64,000 nucleotides of DNA from Ochrobactrum vermis (lineage in GTDB: Bacteria > Pseudomonadota > Alphaproteobacteria > Rhizobiales > Rhizobiaceae). This document shows, piece after piece, positions 25,670-34,562 of this stretch. Position 1 is the first letter of the stretch. Every line of letters begins with the position of its first letter. Under the pieces are notes generated by a model that searched no databases, was not told the DNA's origin, and saw only the letters and a list, made by a program, of their open reading frames with translations. The stretch covers positions 205,405-269,404 of the forward strand of contig NZ_PCOC01000003.1 in NCBI RefSeq assembly GCF_002975205.1, written 5' to 3'. Position numbers and translations under genes: made by a program.

Positions 25670-26371
25670 TCAAAGCGGGAGGTGGTCCATTCTCACGCCG
25701 AAGTATCCCGATGGACCATCGTAGTCCGATATGCTTGCGTAGCCACAGTAAGCTATCAGAATTGAAGGGGGGCTGCACGGTAGCATCGCCGAGTGCCACC
25801 AGGTTAGATGATGTCGAGTGAGGCGAGACCGTAGTGCCATTTCTCGACGTACTCCAAGAAGCTCTTTAAGCAAAGATTTGTTGTAAGGGCGGTGCTTGGC
25901 CTCGACTCCAATCAATAAGTCCCGAGTTTTGGGGTATCCGTCCGAAATGTTGGGCCTCGTCAATATCAGATCGAGCTCGTGAGTGTCCCCATATGTCGGG
26001 ATAGTGAGAGTGTGGTTCTGGTTGGTGGCGCTCAGGGTCTCAAATTCTGTATTAGTCCAAATTTCAGCGATTGGATGGCTGCCTCGGTGCATGATAACAC
26101 AGGGCCATCGCCGCCGATCAATAGGCCCTCCCTTCGATCTGAACCGGATTTCCGTGCCACTTTGCAACGTAAACGAAATCCTGGGATCAGCCCGTTTGAG
26201 TTCATTCAATAGCGCAACCAGACATCGTAGCTCGTAAGCCTTATCGGCCATACTTGCCCCTGAAAGCAATTGGCCAGCTGTTGTGGCATTGACGCTCAGG
26301 TGATTTTGGAAGGCCTTTTGCAGCCGGCGGATGACAGCTACTGAAACTGGTGTTCTCGTCGGTGCCTTCAT
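25670..26371 (-). CDS. PD-(D/E)XK-type nuclease domain protein
   Basis: A 233-residue protein with the core of a PD-(D/E)XK nuclease: Glu47 in KAYELRCL, Asp134 in HELDLIL and the Glu157-x-Lys159 pair in GVEAKH, with strands in the correct order. The region up to residue 40 may contact DNA. It overlaps the upstream 26368 gene by 4 bp (ATGA), so it is the second gene of a two-gene operon whose first product is strongly acidic. A restriction-like or phage-defence role is plausible but unproven; no methylase lies nearby. Confidence 0.7.
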   Translation of the reverse strand: MKAPTRTPVSVAVIRRLQKAFQNHLSVNATTAGQLLSGASMADKAYELRCLVALLNELKRADPRISFTLQSGTEIRFRSKGGPIDRRRWPCVIMHRGSHPIAEIWTNTEFETLSATNQNHTLTIPTYGDTHELDLILTRPNISDGYPKTRDLLIGVEAKHRPYNKSLLKELLGVRREMALRSRLTRHHLTWWHSAMLPCSPPSILIAYCGYASISDYDGPSGYFGVRMDHLPL

Positions 26372-26847
26372 GGGTTCATCCCGCCATCATTGTTGTTGTC
26401 GTCATCGTTATCGTTATCGTCACCGTACTCGTCCGGAAAAATCAGCGTCGGGTCATAGTCACCACTTAATATCTCACCAAACCATTCTAGGTCTTCGATC
26501 AATTGATCAGTCGAGGGACCAGCCAAAAAGGGAACGAAGGCTTCGCGTCCTCGCTCATTCGACTCAACAGCCACAGTAAGACGCTTTTCTGGTTCCGTGG
26601 AATTCACCAACTTATCAATTGAATAGACAAGCTCCTCCCGAAAAGAGCGTGTTCCAAGCTTTAGGTGGCCCAAAAGATCGAAATAGTACATTTTCACACG
26701 ATCTCTTATACTGAGATCGAAATTGTCCATCATCGCCGCAGTCGCATGGCGATCCCAGTCAGAGTAACCGGCCCGGATTGTGAGAACTCGCAGTTCATTG
26801 AAAATCGCTTGCCATTCTTCGGGCGAAATATCTGGAGACGAGGGCAC
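26368..26847 (-). CDS. Acidic partner of PD-(D/E)XK protein, unknown
   Basis: A 159-residue protein of no recognised family, mostly helical, ending in an Asp/Asn-rich tail (DDNDNDDDNNNDGG) encoded by a near-repetitive tract. It overlaps the nuclease gene by 4 bp. Its acidity suggests it may bind the nuclease or mimic DNA as an immunity or regulatory factor; that is inference. The first 100 residues (PEEWQAIFNELRVLTI, FDLLGHLKLG) have no hit by eye. Confidence 0.6.
   Translation of the reverse strand: MPSSPDISPEEWQAIFNELRVLTIRAGYSDWDRHATAAMMDNFDLSIRDRVKMYYFDLLGHLKLGTRSFREELVYSIDKLVNSTEPEKRLTVAVESNERGREAFVPFLAGPSTDQLIEDLEWFGEILSGDYDPTLIFPDEYGDDNDNDDDNNNDGGMNP
26386..26422 (+). repeat. Low-complexity GAT/AAC tract
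   Basis: A run of TCATCGTTATCG-type units on the + strand encodes the Asp/Asn tail of the acidic gene. Slippage here would change tail length in frame (3- or 6-bp units). Confidence 0.6.
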
Positions 26848-27498
26848 TGCAGGGTCCTTTTCAACTGAGTTCAGAGTCTGCCAATTTGATCACCCTGTGC
26901 ATCTATCACCGTAGAGTATGAGTTGTGCAGAGGGCACACCTTTTGGGTGCGATCTACATGAGCGACTTCTGGTTAAATATGCCTTTAGCCGCCTCGGATT
27001 TGGAGGCTTATAGAGCTCCGCGGCCCTTTAGCGGTCGGCTATTTGATTACTAGGAACGCCAGGAACGCTGACCGCTCGCAAGATCAGTGCAGCAGCGCGC
27101 ATCGGGTCTGCCGAGATTGCCTACGCGTTCGACACTGCCACCGAAATTGCCCCGCTTACACCAACAGCGCCATTTCCAGCAATGCGCAGCGTGATAATCT
27201 CTGGGAGAGCAATCAGACATGCCATGCCCGCGCGCGTGCCTTCGAATTGAGCAGGTTCTCGCTTATCGCGATTCTTAGAGCAAGTAAAAACAATAACTTA
27301 TCATTGTTTTATCAACCTAAACGGCGCTTAACTTTCGTTACATTGACGGTAATTTCCTGGGTTTATCACCATCGATAATTATACAGTATCGATGGTGATT
27401 GATTTCAGGACGCAAATCAGTAAAAGTCGGCTCTGTGCACAAGACAGAGAAGCTGGTAATTCGTTGATCAGGTGCAAGTCATCGACCGGGGAACGACG
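26848..27498. other. Intergenic region with lox-like palindrome
   Basis: About 650 bp without a supported gene. The only strong structure is the perfect palindrome at 27365-27399. Confidence 0.55.
27365..27399. repeat. 13-9-13 perfect inverted repeat, candidate recombination site
   Basis: ATCACCATCGATA at 27365-27377 is exactly mirrored by TATCGATGGTGAT at 27387-27399 around a 9-nt asymmetric spacer (attatacag). The layout is like loxP (13-8-13). A tyrosine recombinase gene starts 0.9 kb downstream. It lacks a T-tract, so it is a poor terminator, but an operator role is possible. Confidence 0.5.
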
Positions 27499-28254
27499 AT
27501 GCCACTCAAACATAATGCCATCGCATGGACGCGGCTTTGCACTGTCGCAGTCATGTTACCGCTTGGTGCATGCACGGAAAAAGTTCCCGATATCGATCCG
27601 GTTGCCATGGCCGAGGATGTGCGGATCGTAATCGGTGGTGAAAGCTTTATCCTGCCGCAGGTTGCCATTGATCGTACATGGAATGGCGGATTTCAGGTTT
27701 GGATTGGCGTTTATGGATCCACGGGCGAACTTCTGAAATCTCGCGAGATATGTCCGCTCTTGACCAGACAGTGGTCACGTTCGATTTGCGAGAGCGCTTT
27801 TTCGCCGCTTTATCAAAGTCTGCCTGACCGCCTGGCAATCATGCGGCCTAGTGCGCTTCCGATTTACGGTAATGCATTTTTGGCCGACACCAACCAGTCG
27901 AAGTACGATGTTGTCGCAGGAATTCAGTTTTCTCTGGAGAAGGCCAACCTAGCATGTTCCAACGCAACTTCGATTGGCCACCGCTTTTGCTTCGCCGGTA
28001 TTGGCCTGGATAACGGTCTGATCGCACTTTGGAACGCCGAAGATCGAAGCAACGATAACCGCATGGGTAAAATGGTTCAGAGCTTCGTCAAGAATGCAAT
28101 CGGCCTCACGGAGGACTTTTCCACCCTGGATCGCGATGCTGTGAAGTTGCGAAAACCGTTCGCACCATGTTTTGCTGGTCAGCCCTATGATAAGAAAACG
28201 ATGGCACGTGTTCAAGATTATGCCGATTTGTTGACATGCACTCCCGGCCAATGA
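27499..28254 (+). CDS. Putative lipoprotein, unknown function
   Basis: A 251-residue protein from the ATG at 27499, which has GGGGAA 8 bases upstream; an in-frame GTG at 27472 is an alternative. The N-terminal hydrophobic segment ends in a lipobox (LGAC), so it should be acylated and anchored in the periplasm. The mature part has several cysteines (SREICPLL, ATSIGHRFCFAG) and no known domain. It precedes the recombinase by 25 bp. Confidence 0.6.
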   Translation: MPLKHNAIAWTRLCTVAVMLPLGACTEKVPDIDPVAMAEDVRIVIGGESFILPQVAIDRTWNGGFQVWIGVYGSTGELLKSREICPLLTRQWSRSICESAFSPLYQSLPDRLAIMRPSALPIYGNAFLADTNQSKYDVVAGIQFSLEKANLACSNATSIGHRFCFAGIGLDNGLIALWNAEDRSNDNRMGKMVQSFVKNAIGLTEDFSTLDRDAVKLRKPFAPCFAGQPYDKKTMARVQDYADLLTCTPGQ

Positions 28255-28279
28255 ATTTTCTTGCATGCTAGGATTCAGA

Positions 28280-29431
28280 ATGACAAACGCATCGAAAGTC
28301 TTATCGGACAGTACTTTGAGGCGCGCCGAACAACTGGATGCCATCGCTTCGATCCTGCCGATGAACCGGCGCGACATGCTGGCCGGCATTTTGACCGATG
28401 AGGATGTCGAGACACTGCGCCATCTGGTCAAGGAAGGCATGGGCGAAAACACGTTGCGTGCGCTGACCTCGGATCTGGCCTATCTGGAAGCCTGGTCGCT
28501 GGCCGCAACCGGTAGCCCCCTCCCCTTCCCGGCACCCGAAGCCCTGCTCCTGAAATTCATCGCCCATCATCTGTGGCGACACCAGCAACGCGAGATCGAT
28601 CCCGATCACGGCATGCCGGCAAGCGTGGAGGAGGAATTGCGCAGCCAGGGCTTTTTGCGCGCATCCGGACCGCATGCGCCAGCAACTGTGCGGCGGCGTC
28701 TGTCCAACTGGTCGACATTGACCCGCTGGCGCGGGCTGGAAGGATCGTTTTCGGCACCGTCCGTCAAATCCGCTCTGCGTCTTGCCGTGCGTGCCACCAA
28801 TCGTCCGCGCAGCCGCAAGAGTGCGCAGGCCATTACCGGCGACATCATGACGAAACTTCTGGGAACCTGTGTTGGCAACGATTTGCGCACACTGCGCGAT
28901 CGGGCCATGCTGATGGTCGCTTTTGCCTCTGGCGGCCGCAGGCGCAGCGAAGTCGCACGGCTTTCAATGGAACAGCTCACTCTGGAAGAGCCTGTAATCG
29001 AAAAGGACGGCACCCCCCTGCCCTCTTTGTCGATCCGCCTGGGGCGCACCAAGACGGCCAGTGCCGAGCAAGACGAGGTCGTCTATCTGACCGGTCGCCC
29101 CGTCAACGCGCTCCATGCATGGATTGCAGCGGCGAAGATCGAAAGCGGAAGCCTGTTTCGCTCCGTCGATCGATGGAACAATGTCGGACGCCAGGCGATT
29201 GATGCCCAAACCGTCAATGCAATCGTCAAAGGACGAGCCGCGAGCGCCGGTCTCGATCCGAAGGCGTTTTCGGCGCACGGGTTGCGCTCCGGCTATCTGA
29301 CCGAAGCGGCCAATCGTGGCATTCCGCTCCCGGAAGCCATGGAACAATCCCGCCATCGCTCCGTGCAGCAGGCATCCGATTATTACAACAATGCCAAACG
29401 GCGTAGCGGACGGGCATCGCGATTGCTTTAA
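28280..29431 (+). CDS. Tyrosine recombinase (integrase/Cre-like)
   Basis: A 383-residue phage-integrase-family recombinase from the ATG at 28280, with AGGA just upstream. A SAM-like N-terminal domain (about 40-150) precedes the catalytic domain, with the Arg of SGGRRRSEVARL, HGLRSGYL (H-x-x-R), SRHRSVQQ (His) and the nucleophile Tyr in QASDYYN. Length and motif spacing resemble Cre more than XerC. A role in dimer resolution of the plasmid or integration is likely; the palindrome upstream is a candidate target. Confidence 0.88.
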   Translation: MTNASKVLSDSTLRRAEQLDAIASILPMNRRDMLAGILTDEDVETLRHLVKEGMGENTLRALTSDLAYLEAWSLAATGSPLPFPAPEALLLKFIAHHLWRHQQREIDPDHGMPASVEEELRSQGFLRASGPHAPATVRRRLSNWSTLTRWRGLEGSFSAPSVKSALRLAVRATNRPRSRKSAQAITGDIMTKLLGTCVGNDLRTLRDRAMLMVAFASGGRRRSEVARLSMEQLTLEEPVIEKDGTPLPSLSIRLGRTKTASAEQDEVVYLTGRPVNALHAWIAAAKIESGSLFRSVDRWNNVGRQAIDAQTVNAIVKGRAASAGLDPKAFSAHGLRSGYLTEAANRGIPLPEAMEQSRHRSVQQASDYYNNAKRRSGRASRLL

Positions 29432-29532
29432 AGTGCAAACCCTCCATCCAACGATTAAGGGTGGCACGTGGAACGGGGACTTTTTACATTGGTCAGTAGA
29501 AGACGGACGGACGACATGGCATTGTTGTGGCT

Positions 29533-29970
29533 ATGACAGATGAACCCGATTTGCGCTTCAGCGGCTTCTCGCTTTGGATTGATGGACGCGAGTTCCCGGA
29601 TGTGTCGGACTTCTGGGATGGAAACTGGCTGATGGTCCGCGCTCGCATGGAGGCGAACGGCGCACGTGTCGAATGTGAGGGCCCCGTTCTGATGACCGTG
29701 GATATCAAGGAGTTCCGCGATCAACTCACTGCAATGACGGCCTCGTTGACTGGCGAAGCCACACTCAAGGGCTTAGAACCCGAGATCAATGCTGTTCTGA
29801 AGATGCAGAAGCTAGGGCAAGTTGAAGCGGTGATCGAAATTACCGCTGATCCCGTCAATCAACATCATCGTTTCGTCCTGGAGGGCGATCAGTCCTACCT
29901 GCCCGGACTTATTCGTTCGTGCGACGCCATTCTCCGCAAGTTTCCTGTCATCGAGAAGAGAGGCGCCTGA
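29533..29970 (+). CDS. WapI-family immunity-like protein
   Basis: A 145-residue protein (ATG at 29533; GTG at 29527 is an alternative) with the layout of WapI-type immunity proteins: LRFSGFSLWIDGREFPDVSDFWDG and LMVRARMEANG (in part) open the fold, and FVLEGDQSYLPGLI lies near the C-terminus. Such proteins block a contact-dependent toxin. No toxin gene is adjacent, so it could be an orphan immunity gene. The family call is by eye. Confidence 0.5.
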   Translation: MTDEPDLRFSGFSLWIDGREFPDVSDFWDGNWLMVRARMEANGARVECEGPVLMTVDIKEFRDQLTAMTASLTGEATLKGLEPEINAVLKMQKLGQVEAVIEITADPVNQHHRFVLEGDQSYLPGLIRSCDAILRKFPVIEKRGA

Positions 29971-30043
29971 TCGAAAGGCAACCACACAACTTAGCTATTC
30001 CGAGCCAGAATAGCGCGTTTGGGGTGGGATTAAGCGCAACACG

Positions 30044-30457
30044 CTAGTTTTGCGGCGAACGGAGTAGACAGAACTCTTCGCCTCGGAAGCGAAGCGCAAT
30101 ATAGCTACATTGGTTCATATGATCGATCAAACAGGCTTGCTCTGGCATTGCCATTTCTTCCATCGTACAGCGCTCTTCCACACATGTTTGACTGTAAATC
30201 TGACCAGTGGGAACATGCGCGACGAAAAGCGAGGTCTTCGATCCCCTCGGATTGAGGGTTTCATATGCGGCTGTCAACCTCTCGAAAGCCGCACGATCCT
30301 GCCCCACGGGGTCAAGGTCGATCCCCATCTCGCCAACCTCGCCGACCATTTTCATGTAGCGCAGATGTCTTGATTCAGAACAAACAAGCCGATCGGCCTT
30401 CGCAGAGATCGAATACGTCAAGACAATGGCACTGACGATAATCACTACCTTCCGCAT
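30044..30457 (-). CDS. Periplasmic hypothetical protein
   Basis: A 137-residue protein from the ATG at 30457 (MRKVVIIVSAIVLTYSISAKA), preceded by AAGGGAAAG. The first about 21 residues form a Sec signal peptide. The mature part holds six cysteines (for example RLVCSES, CVEERCTMEE, EEFCLL), suggesting disulfides. No family is recognised. Confidence 0.6.
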   Translation of the reverse strand: MRKVVIIVSAIVLTYSISAKADRLVCSESRHLRYMKMVGEVGEMGIDLDPVGQDRAAFERLTAAYETLNPRGSKTSLFVAHVPTGQIYSQTCVEERCTMEEMAMPEQACLIDHMNQCSYIALRFRGEEFCLLRSPQN

Positions 30458-30621
30458 CTTTCCCTTTCGGTCTGTGTTTGATGGCCGTGCAAAGTTTTGG
30501 TTTTTGCTGTCACCCAAAATCTGCGACAACTCCGACCATCTTAACGTCAGCTTCAGGGAAAGTCATTCATGACGATATGGGGCCGCCATGAAGGTCGACA
30601 GCCGCCTGGATTTTACGAGAC

Positions 30622-31500
30622 TCAGATGTGCAAGGCTGCATTGAGCGCACTGCGCCCATCGCCAGCAAGCCAGGACGCAAAAGTCAGCAGGTCGGGGTTG
30701 ATTTCGTGCATGAGCGTCAGATCGACCTGCTCGGCAAGCGGTCCGTCTTCCAGGCTCTTTGCCATATGCGCGAGATCAGCGTTTGCAGCGAGTACGTCGT
30801 CGGGAAACCGTTCATAGGTTATCGGACGACCGGCTGCTTCACTGAGGACGACCTCAAGCTCGCGCCCGGTGAGACGGTCGCTTGCGATCTTAAGCGTTGA
30901 GCCGCCAAAACGGGGCTTGTCGGCAAGCACAGCAGCAACGAACCTGCCGATGTCTTTCACGGCGGTTAACTGAATGGAATGGTCTAGCTGGATGAGGGAA
31001 ACCAAATGGCCTTTGTCCAGACCGAAACCGGGACGCACAAGCATCTCCATGAAAATCATCGGCCGGATGATAGTGGCAGTCATGTCGAGTTGTCGAATAT
31101 GAGCTTCGATACGAGGTTTGGCGTCAAAACGCGGGACGCCTGTCAGTTCATTCCCAACGCTGGCACCTGATGAATAAACAAAATGGCTGATGCCGGTTTC
31201 AGCAGCGATATCCGCAATCGATATACCATGGCGAATTTCGTCCTCGGCGGCCAGGTTTGCTGGTAACACGCTGAAGACGCCATAGGCGCCTTTCATCGTC
31301 GAGCGGATAACATCGGTTTCTTCAAATGAGCCCTGCACAAGCTCGATGCCTGCATTCCGCAATTGCAGCGATGCCACTTTGCTGGAATCCTGAACGAGCG
31401 CGCGAACGGGCCATCCTGCCTTCAACAAGGCTTTGGCGACAGATCCTCCCTGTCTTCCGGTGGCGCCGAAAACGAGAATGGGGTGCTTGCTATTGGTCAC
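30622..31500 (-). CDS. NmrA-like NAD(P)-binding protein
   Basis: A 292-residue protein from the GTG at 31500, with GAGGG 6-9 bases upstream; an ATG at 31533 is an alternative. It has an NmrA/atypical SDR Rossmann fold opening ILVFGATGRQGGSVAKALL with GATGxxG near residue 10 and YSSGASVG later. Members act as redox sensors or NADPH-binding oxidoreductases, often lacking a full catalytic tetrad. It is divergent from an HxlR regulator, the usual arrangement when HxlR controls such a gene in response to quinones or aldehydes. Confidence 0.85.
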   Translation of the reverse strand: MTNSKHPILVFGATGRQGGSVAKALLKAGWPVRALVQDSSKVASLQLRNAGIELVQGSFEETDVIRSTMKGAYGVFSVLPANLAAEDEIRHGISIADIAAETGISHFVYSSGASVGNELTGVPRFDAKPRIEAHIRQLDMTATIIRPMIFMEMLVRPGFGLDKGHLVSLIQLDHSIQLTAVKDIGRFVAAVLADKPRFGGSTLKIASDRLTGRELEVVLSEAAGRPITYERFPDDVLAANADLAHMAKSLEDGPLAEQVDLTLMHEINPDLLTFASWLAGDGRSALNAALHI

Positions 31501-31598
31501 TTGAAACCCTCGCGTTAAACAAGAGCCATCCATATATACAAATAGTGTTCAGCCGGAAGACGGCACATTTTTCAGCGTCAGGCACAAGGATTATACCT

Positions 31599-32003
31599 TT
31601 GAAAGAAGAGTGCGAAGCCGGCCCAGCGCGCGGATCAGAGAACAACAGGCAATTTGCGCCCATTCCGTCAAACGGGATATGCAGCCTGCTAAGTGACAAA
31701 TGGACTGTTCCGGTTCTTTGGCGTCTTTCTCTCACTGTGGATCATCGACTACGTTTTTCAGAATTGAAGAAAGATGTCGGTGAAATCACCCAGCGCATGC
31801 TGACGCTCACGCTGCGCAATCTCGAGCGTGACGGCTTTGTTGTGCGTCACTATTTTCCTGAAGTGCCACCACGTGTTGAGTATGAACTGACGGATATCGG
31901 CCGCGGAGCCTTGCGTGCCTTGGAAGGTTTCAACTTCTGGGTCCACGACAATCTGGACGCCATCAAGGCGCATCGACGCGCTTACGATCAGACGAAGTTG
32001 TAA
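31599..32003 (+). CDS. HxlR-family transcriptional regulator
   Basis: A 134-residue winged-helix regulator. The best start is TTG at 31599 with AAGGA 8 bases upstream; the longer frame before it overlaps the divergent NmrA gene. The HxlR domain (SNGICSLLSDKWTVPVLWRL, RFSELKKDVGEITQRMLT, then LERDGFVVR and YELTDIGR in part) covers most of the protein, and the conserved redox Cys near residue 29 is present. It should control the divergent NmrA-like gene from the shared gap. Confidence 0.85.
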   Translation: MKEECEAGPARGSENNRQFAPIPSNGICSLLSDKWTVPVLWRLSLTVDHRLRFSELKKDVGEITQRMLTLTLRNLERDGFVVRHYFPEVPPRVEYELTDIGRGALRALEGFNFWVHDNLDAIKAHRRAYDQTKL

Positions 32004-32247
32004 ATCCAGATCCCCGAGCTGAGTTCAGAAGTTCAGAGAACGGTTCTGATTAGCAAAGCTTAGCTACGACCGCTTTTCGCACTTTCGATTGCGCCCCTGG
32101 ACAGCGACTTGGTCGAAAGCCGACTTTGATGACCGTACAGGAGCGCGACGGGATTGGGCGCGAAGCAATCAGCCATTTCAGCATGACAACAAGCGAAAGC
32201 AGGCTATTCTTCAGTGCGTTGCCGCACCAACGAAAGGAACGAATATT

Positions 32248-32901
32248 ATGGCCACGTTTGTTCTGATAGCTGGAGGCTGACAGGGCGGGTGGGTCTACCA
32301 GAAAGTAGCAGATATCCTTGTTGGGCACGGGCACAAAGTCCTGCCAATAACTCTTTCTGGACTCGGTGATGCACCTGCCCCATCGGCCAATCTTGAAACT
32401 CATGTAAGCGAGGTCGTTGATGTCGTGAAGTCGCATAGTGACGACTTGATCCTTGTGGGGCAATCCTACGGAGGAATGATCGTGAGCGGCGTAGCGGACG
32501 CCGTTCCGTCGCGCATCCGCTCACTGGTCTATGTTGACCCCTATGTCCCAGAAACCGGCGACTCGGTCTGGTCGCTGACAACGCCGCGTTTTCGAAACAT
32601 GTTCATCGCAGGTGCAAAAGGTGACGGGCTGAATTGTGCCCCGCCTTCCAATCAGGACCCACGATGCCGCCCTCAACCGATTGCGACATTTCTCCAGTCA
32701 ATCACTTTAACCGAACGCTGGCGTGACACACCTCGTAAGGTCTTCGTTGGCGCACATGGATGGGACGGAAGTCCATTCCTCGACCTCTATCAACGATTGA
32801 GCCACGAAACCGAATGGTCAACCTATTCTCTCGATTGCGGCCACAACGTCGCTAAATTGGAGCCAGATGCATTGGCCCAGATACTCCTGACCCAGACTTG
32901 A
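32248..32901 (+). pseudogene. Alpha/beta hydrolase interrupted by an in-frame TGA
   Basis: From the ATG at 32248, with AAAGGA upstream, the frame reads MATFVLIAGG, then TGA at 32278-32280, then QGGWVYQKVADILVGHGH and on without interruption to 32901. Relatives have Trp at this spot (GxWxGGW), so TGG became TGA. The nucleophile elbow GQSYGGMI and the catalytic His in DCGHNVAKLEP remain intact. Translation could restart downstream at 32425, but that would lose the oxyanion region. It is probably a recent pseudogene in the alpha/beta hydrolase family. Confidence 0.8.
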
Positions 32902-33347
32902 CCAACCAGATAACCATTTCAGTAGACGCCTCTCGATTTCTGCCATCACTGCCACCCGAATTCGACGACCGGCTTCTGTGGGCGGTTTTTCACAGCAGCC
33001 CAGCCTTCATTTGAAAAGCGGCAACCGATCGCCCCCTGACGTTCTTGACTATCCGTCAATGGATACATCTAGGGGCTCGCCTCTGCCGAAAAGCCTTACC
33101 CCAAGAGCCAAATAACTGAGCCTCATGTTCTCAGCTGAGAACAGCTTCTTGTTATTGTTAAACCAAAGTCATCGGACCTCGCGGCAGCTCGGGAGATTCA
33201 AAACCAACTAGTCCATTTAATTATTGTATCTTGAGTTTTTGGATTCAAAGGCGTTAACTTTTCATTAACCTTAAAGTTGTTGACGACTCACATAGATACA
33301 GTCATTCTGACGCTCAATCCTGCAATTATCTTAGTTGAGCGATTTTA
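32902..33347. promoter_or_regulatory. repABC leader with parS-like site and repA operator
   Basis: About 445 bp before repA. It holds a parS-like palindrome (33127-33142), a promoter candidate (TTGACG at 33280 with CATTCT 17 bp later) and an inverted repeat CGCTCAA/TTGAGCG at 33311-33341 just before the repA start, likely the RepA autorepression operator. Confidence 0.6.
33127..33142. promoter_or_regulatory. parS: parS-like centromere palindrome (copy 1)
   Basis: GTTCTCAGCTGAGAAC is a perfect 16-bp palindrome of the GTTnnCnGCnGnnAAC form bound by RepB in repABC plasmids, 205 bp before repA. An identical copy lies inside repB. Confidence 0.85.
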
Positions 33348-34562
33348 ATGATCCAAAGCGCCAATGCCACTAATATCAAGCAAACCGCAGAAAAGTCGTT
33401 AACTCGGCTTATTGAAGCGGATGCCGATACGCTAAGCGCCCAGCTTCAACATCTTCGTGCCCGCGCATTTCCACCGACAGCACAGAAAGAACTGCGTAAA
33501 TTCGCTCCGGGAGAGGCCGCAAAGCTAATTGGAATCAGCGATGTCTATCTTCGCACGCTAGTTAACGAAGGCGTTATCGGTGAGGCTGAAAAGAACGCAG
33601 CTGGTAGGCGCCTCTACTCACTAGAGCAAATCCACTCTATCCGGAATCACCTTAGCAAGAACAAAAAAAGTTATGATCAACGACGTCGAGATGATGATCG
33701 GCTTCAGGTGATCGCCGTTACGAACTTTAAAGGCGGCTCGGGCAAAACCACTACGGCAGCACATCTTGCACAGTACTTTGCGCTTCGCGGTTATCGCGTC
33801 CTTGCGGCAGATCTTGATCCTCAAGCATCATTGTCTGCTTTATTCGGGATACAACCGGAGTTTGACCTAGAGCCTAATGAGACCCTTTACGGTGCAATTC
33901 GATATGATGAAGCTCAACGACCACTGAAAAGCATCATTAGGACTACATATTTCAGCGGCCTCGACATCGTACCGGGTAATCTCGAATTACAAGAATTCGA
34001 ACACGAAACCCCCCGAGCTTTGACTTCATCTTCGCGATCTAGTGACAAATTGTTTTTCACACGGGTAGCCTCGGCGCTGAAAAGCGTGGAAGACGACTAT
34101 GACATCGTAGTTCTCGATTGCCCACCTTCGCTCGGCTACCTGACCCTGTCAGCACTCTGCGCGGCAACTTCTGTGCTTGTTACAATTCACCCTCAAATGC
34201 TGGATGTAGCATCTATGAGCCAGTTCTTGCATATGACCGCGGGCCTTTTTGACGTCGTTGAAAGGGCTGGGGGAAATGCTAACTATGATTGGTTTCGCTA
34301 TGTGCTCACACGCTACGAACCAAACGACGGCTCCCAGTCGCAAATCGCAGGTCTTCTCAAAGGACTGTTTGGGGATAGAGTCTTGACGAACTCCATGGTC
34401 AAATCCGCCGCGATATCAGATGCAGGAATTACCAAGCAGACCCTTTACGAAGTCGGCAGAGAAAACTTCCATCGGCAGACATATGATCGCGCGATCGAAG
34501 CTCTCGATGCAGTCAATCATGAACTCGAAGAACTCGTCAGAGATGCGTGGGGTAGAAAATGA
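33348..34562 (+). CDS. repA: Plasmid partitioning protein RepA
   Basis: A 404-residue ParA-type Walker ATPase with a long N-terminal extension containing a helix-turn-helix (about 45-95, AKLIGISDVYLRTLVNEG), used in autorepression. The deviant Walker A is FKGGSGKTTTAAHLAQ near residue 130, followed by LAADLDPQASLSALFG and the IVVLDCPPS motif. It segregates plasmid copies with RepB bound at parS and represses repABC. Its stop overlaps the repB start by 4 bp. Length and order are standard. Confidence 0.96.
   Translation: MIQSANATNIKQTAEKSLTRLIEADADTLSAQLQHLRARAFPPTAQKELRKFAPGEAAKLIGISDVYLRTLVNEGVIGEAEKNAAGRRLYSLEQIHSIRNHLSKNKKSYDQRRRDDDRLQVIAVTNFKGGSGKTTTAAHLAQYFALRGYRVLAADLDPQASLSALFGIQPEFDLEPNETLYGAIRYDEAQRPLKSIIRTTYFSGLDIVPGNLELQEFEHETPRALTSSSRSSDKLFFTRVASALKSVEDDYDIVVLDCPPSLGYLTLSALCAATSVLVTIHPQMLDVASMSQFLHMTAGLFDVVERAGGNANYDWFRYVLTRYEPNDGSQSQIAGLLKGLFGDRVLTNSMVKSAAISDAGITKQTLYEVGRENFHRQTYDRAIEALDAVNHELEELVRDAWGRK

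Noticed and set aside
28301..29467. Antisense frames opposite the tyrosine recombinase
   Set aside because: They arise from the high-GC third positions of the recombinase gene and have no independent signals.
32050..32463. Minus-strand 137-residue frame
   Set aside because: Antisense to the alpha/beta hydrolase reading, which shows clear family motifs on the + strand.
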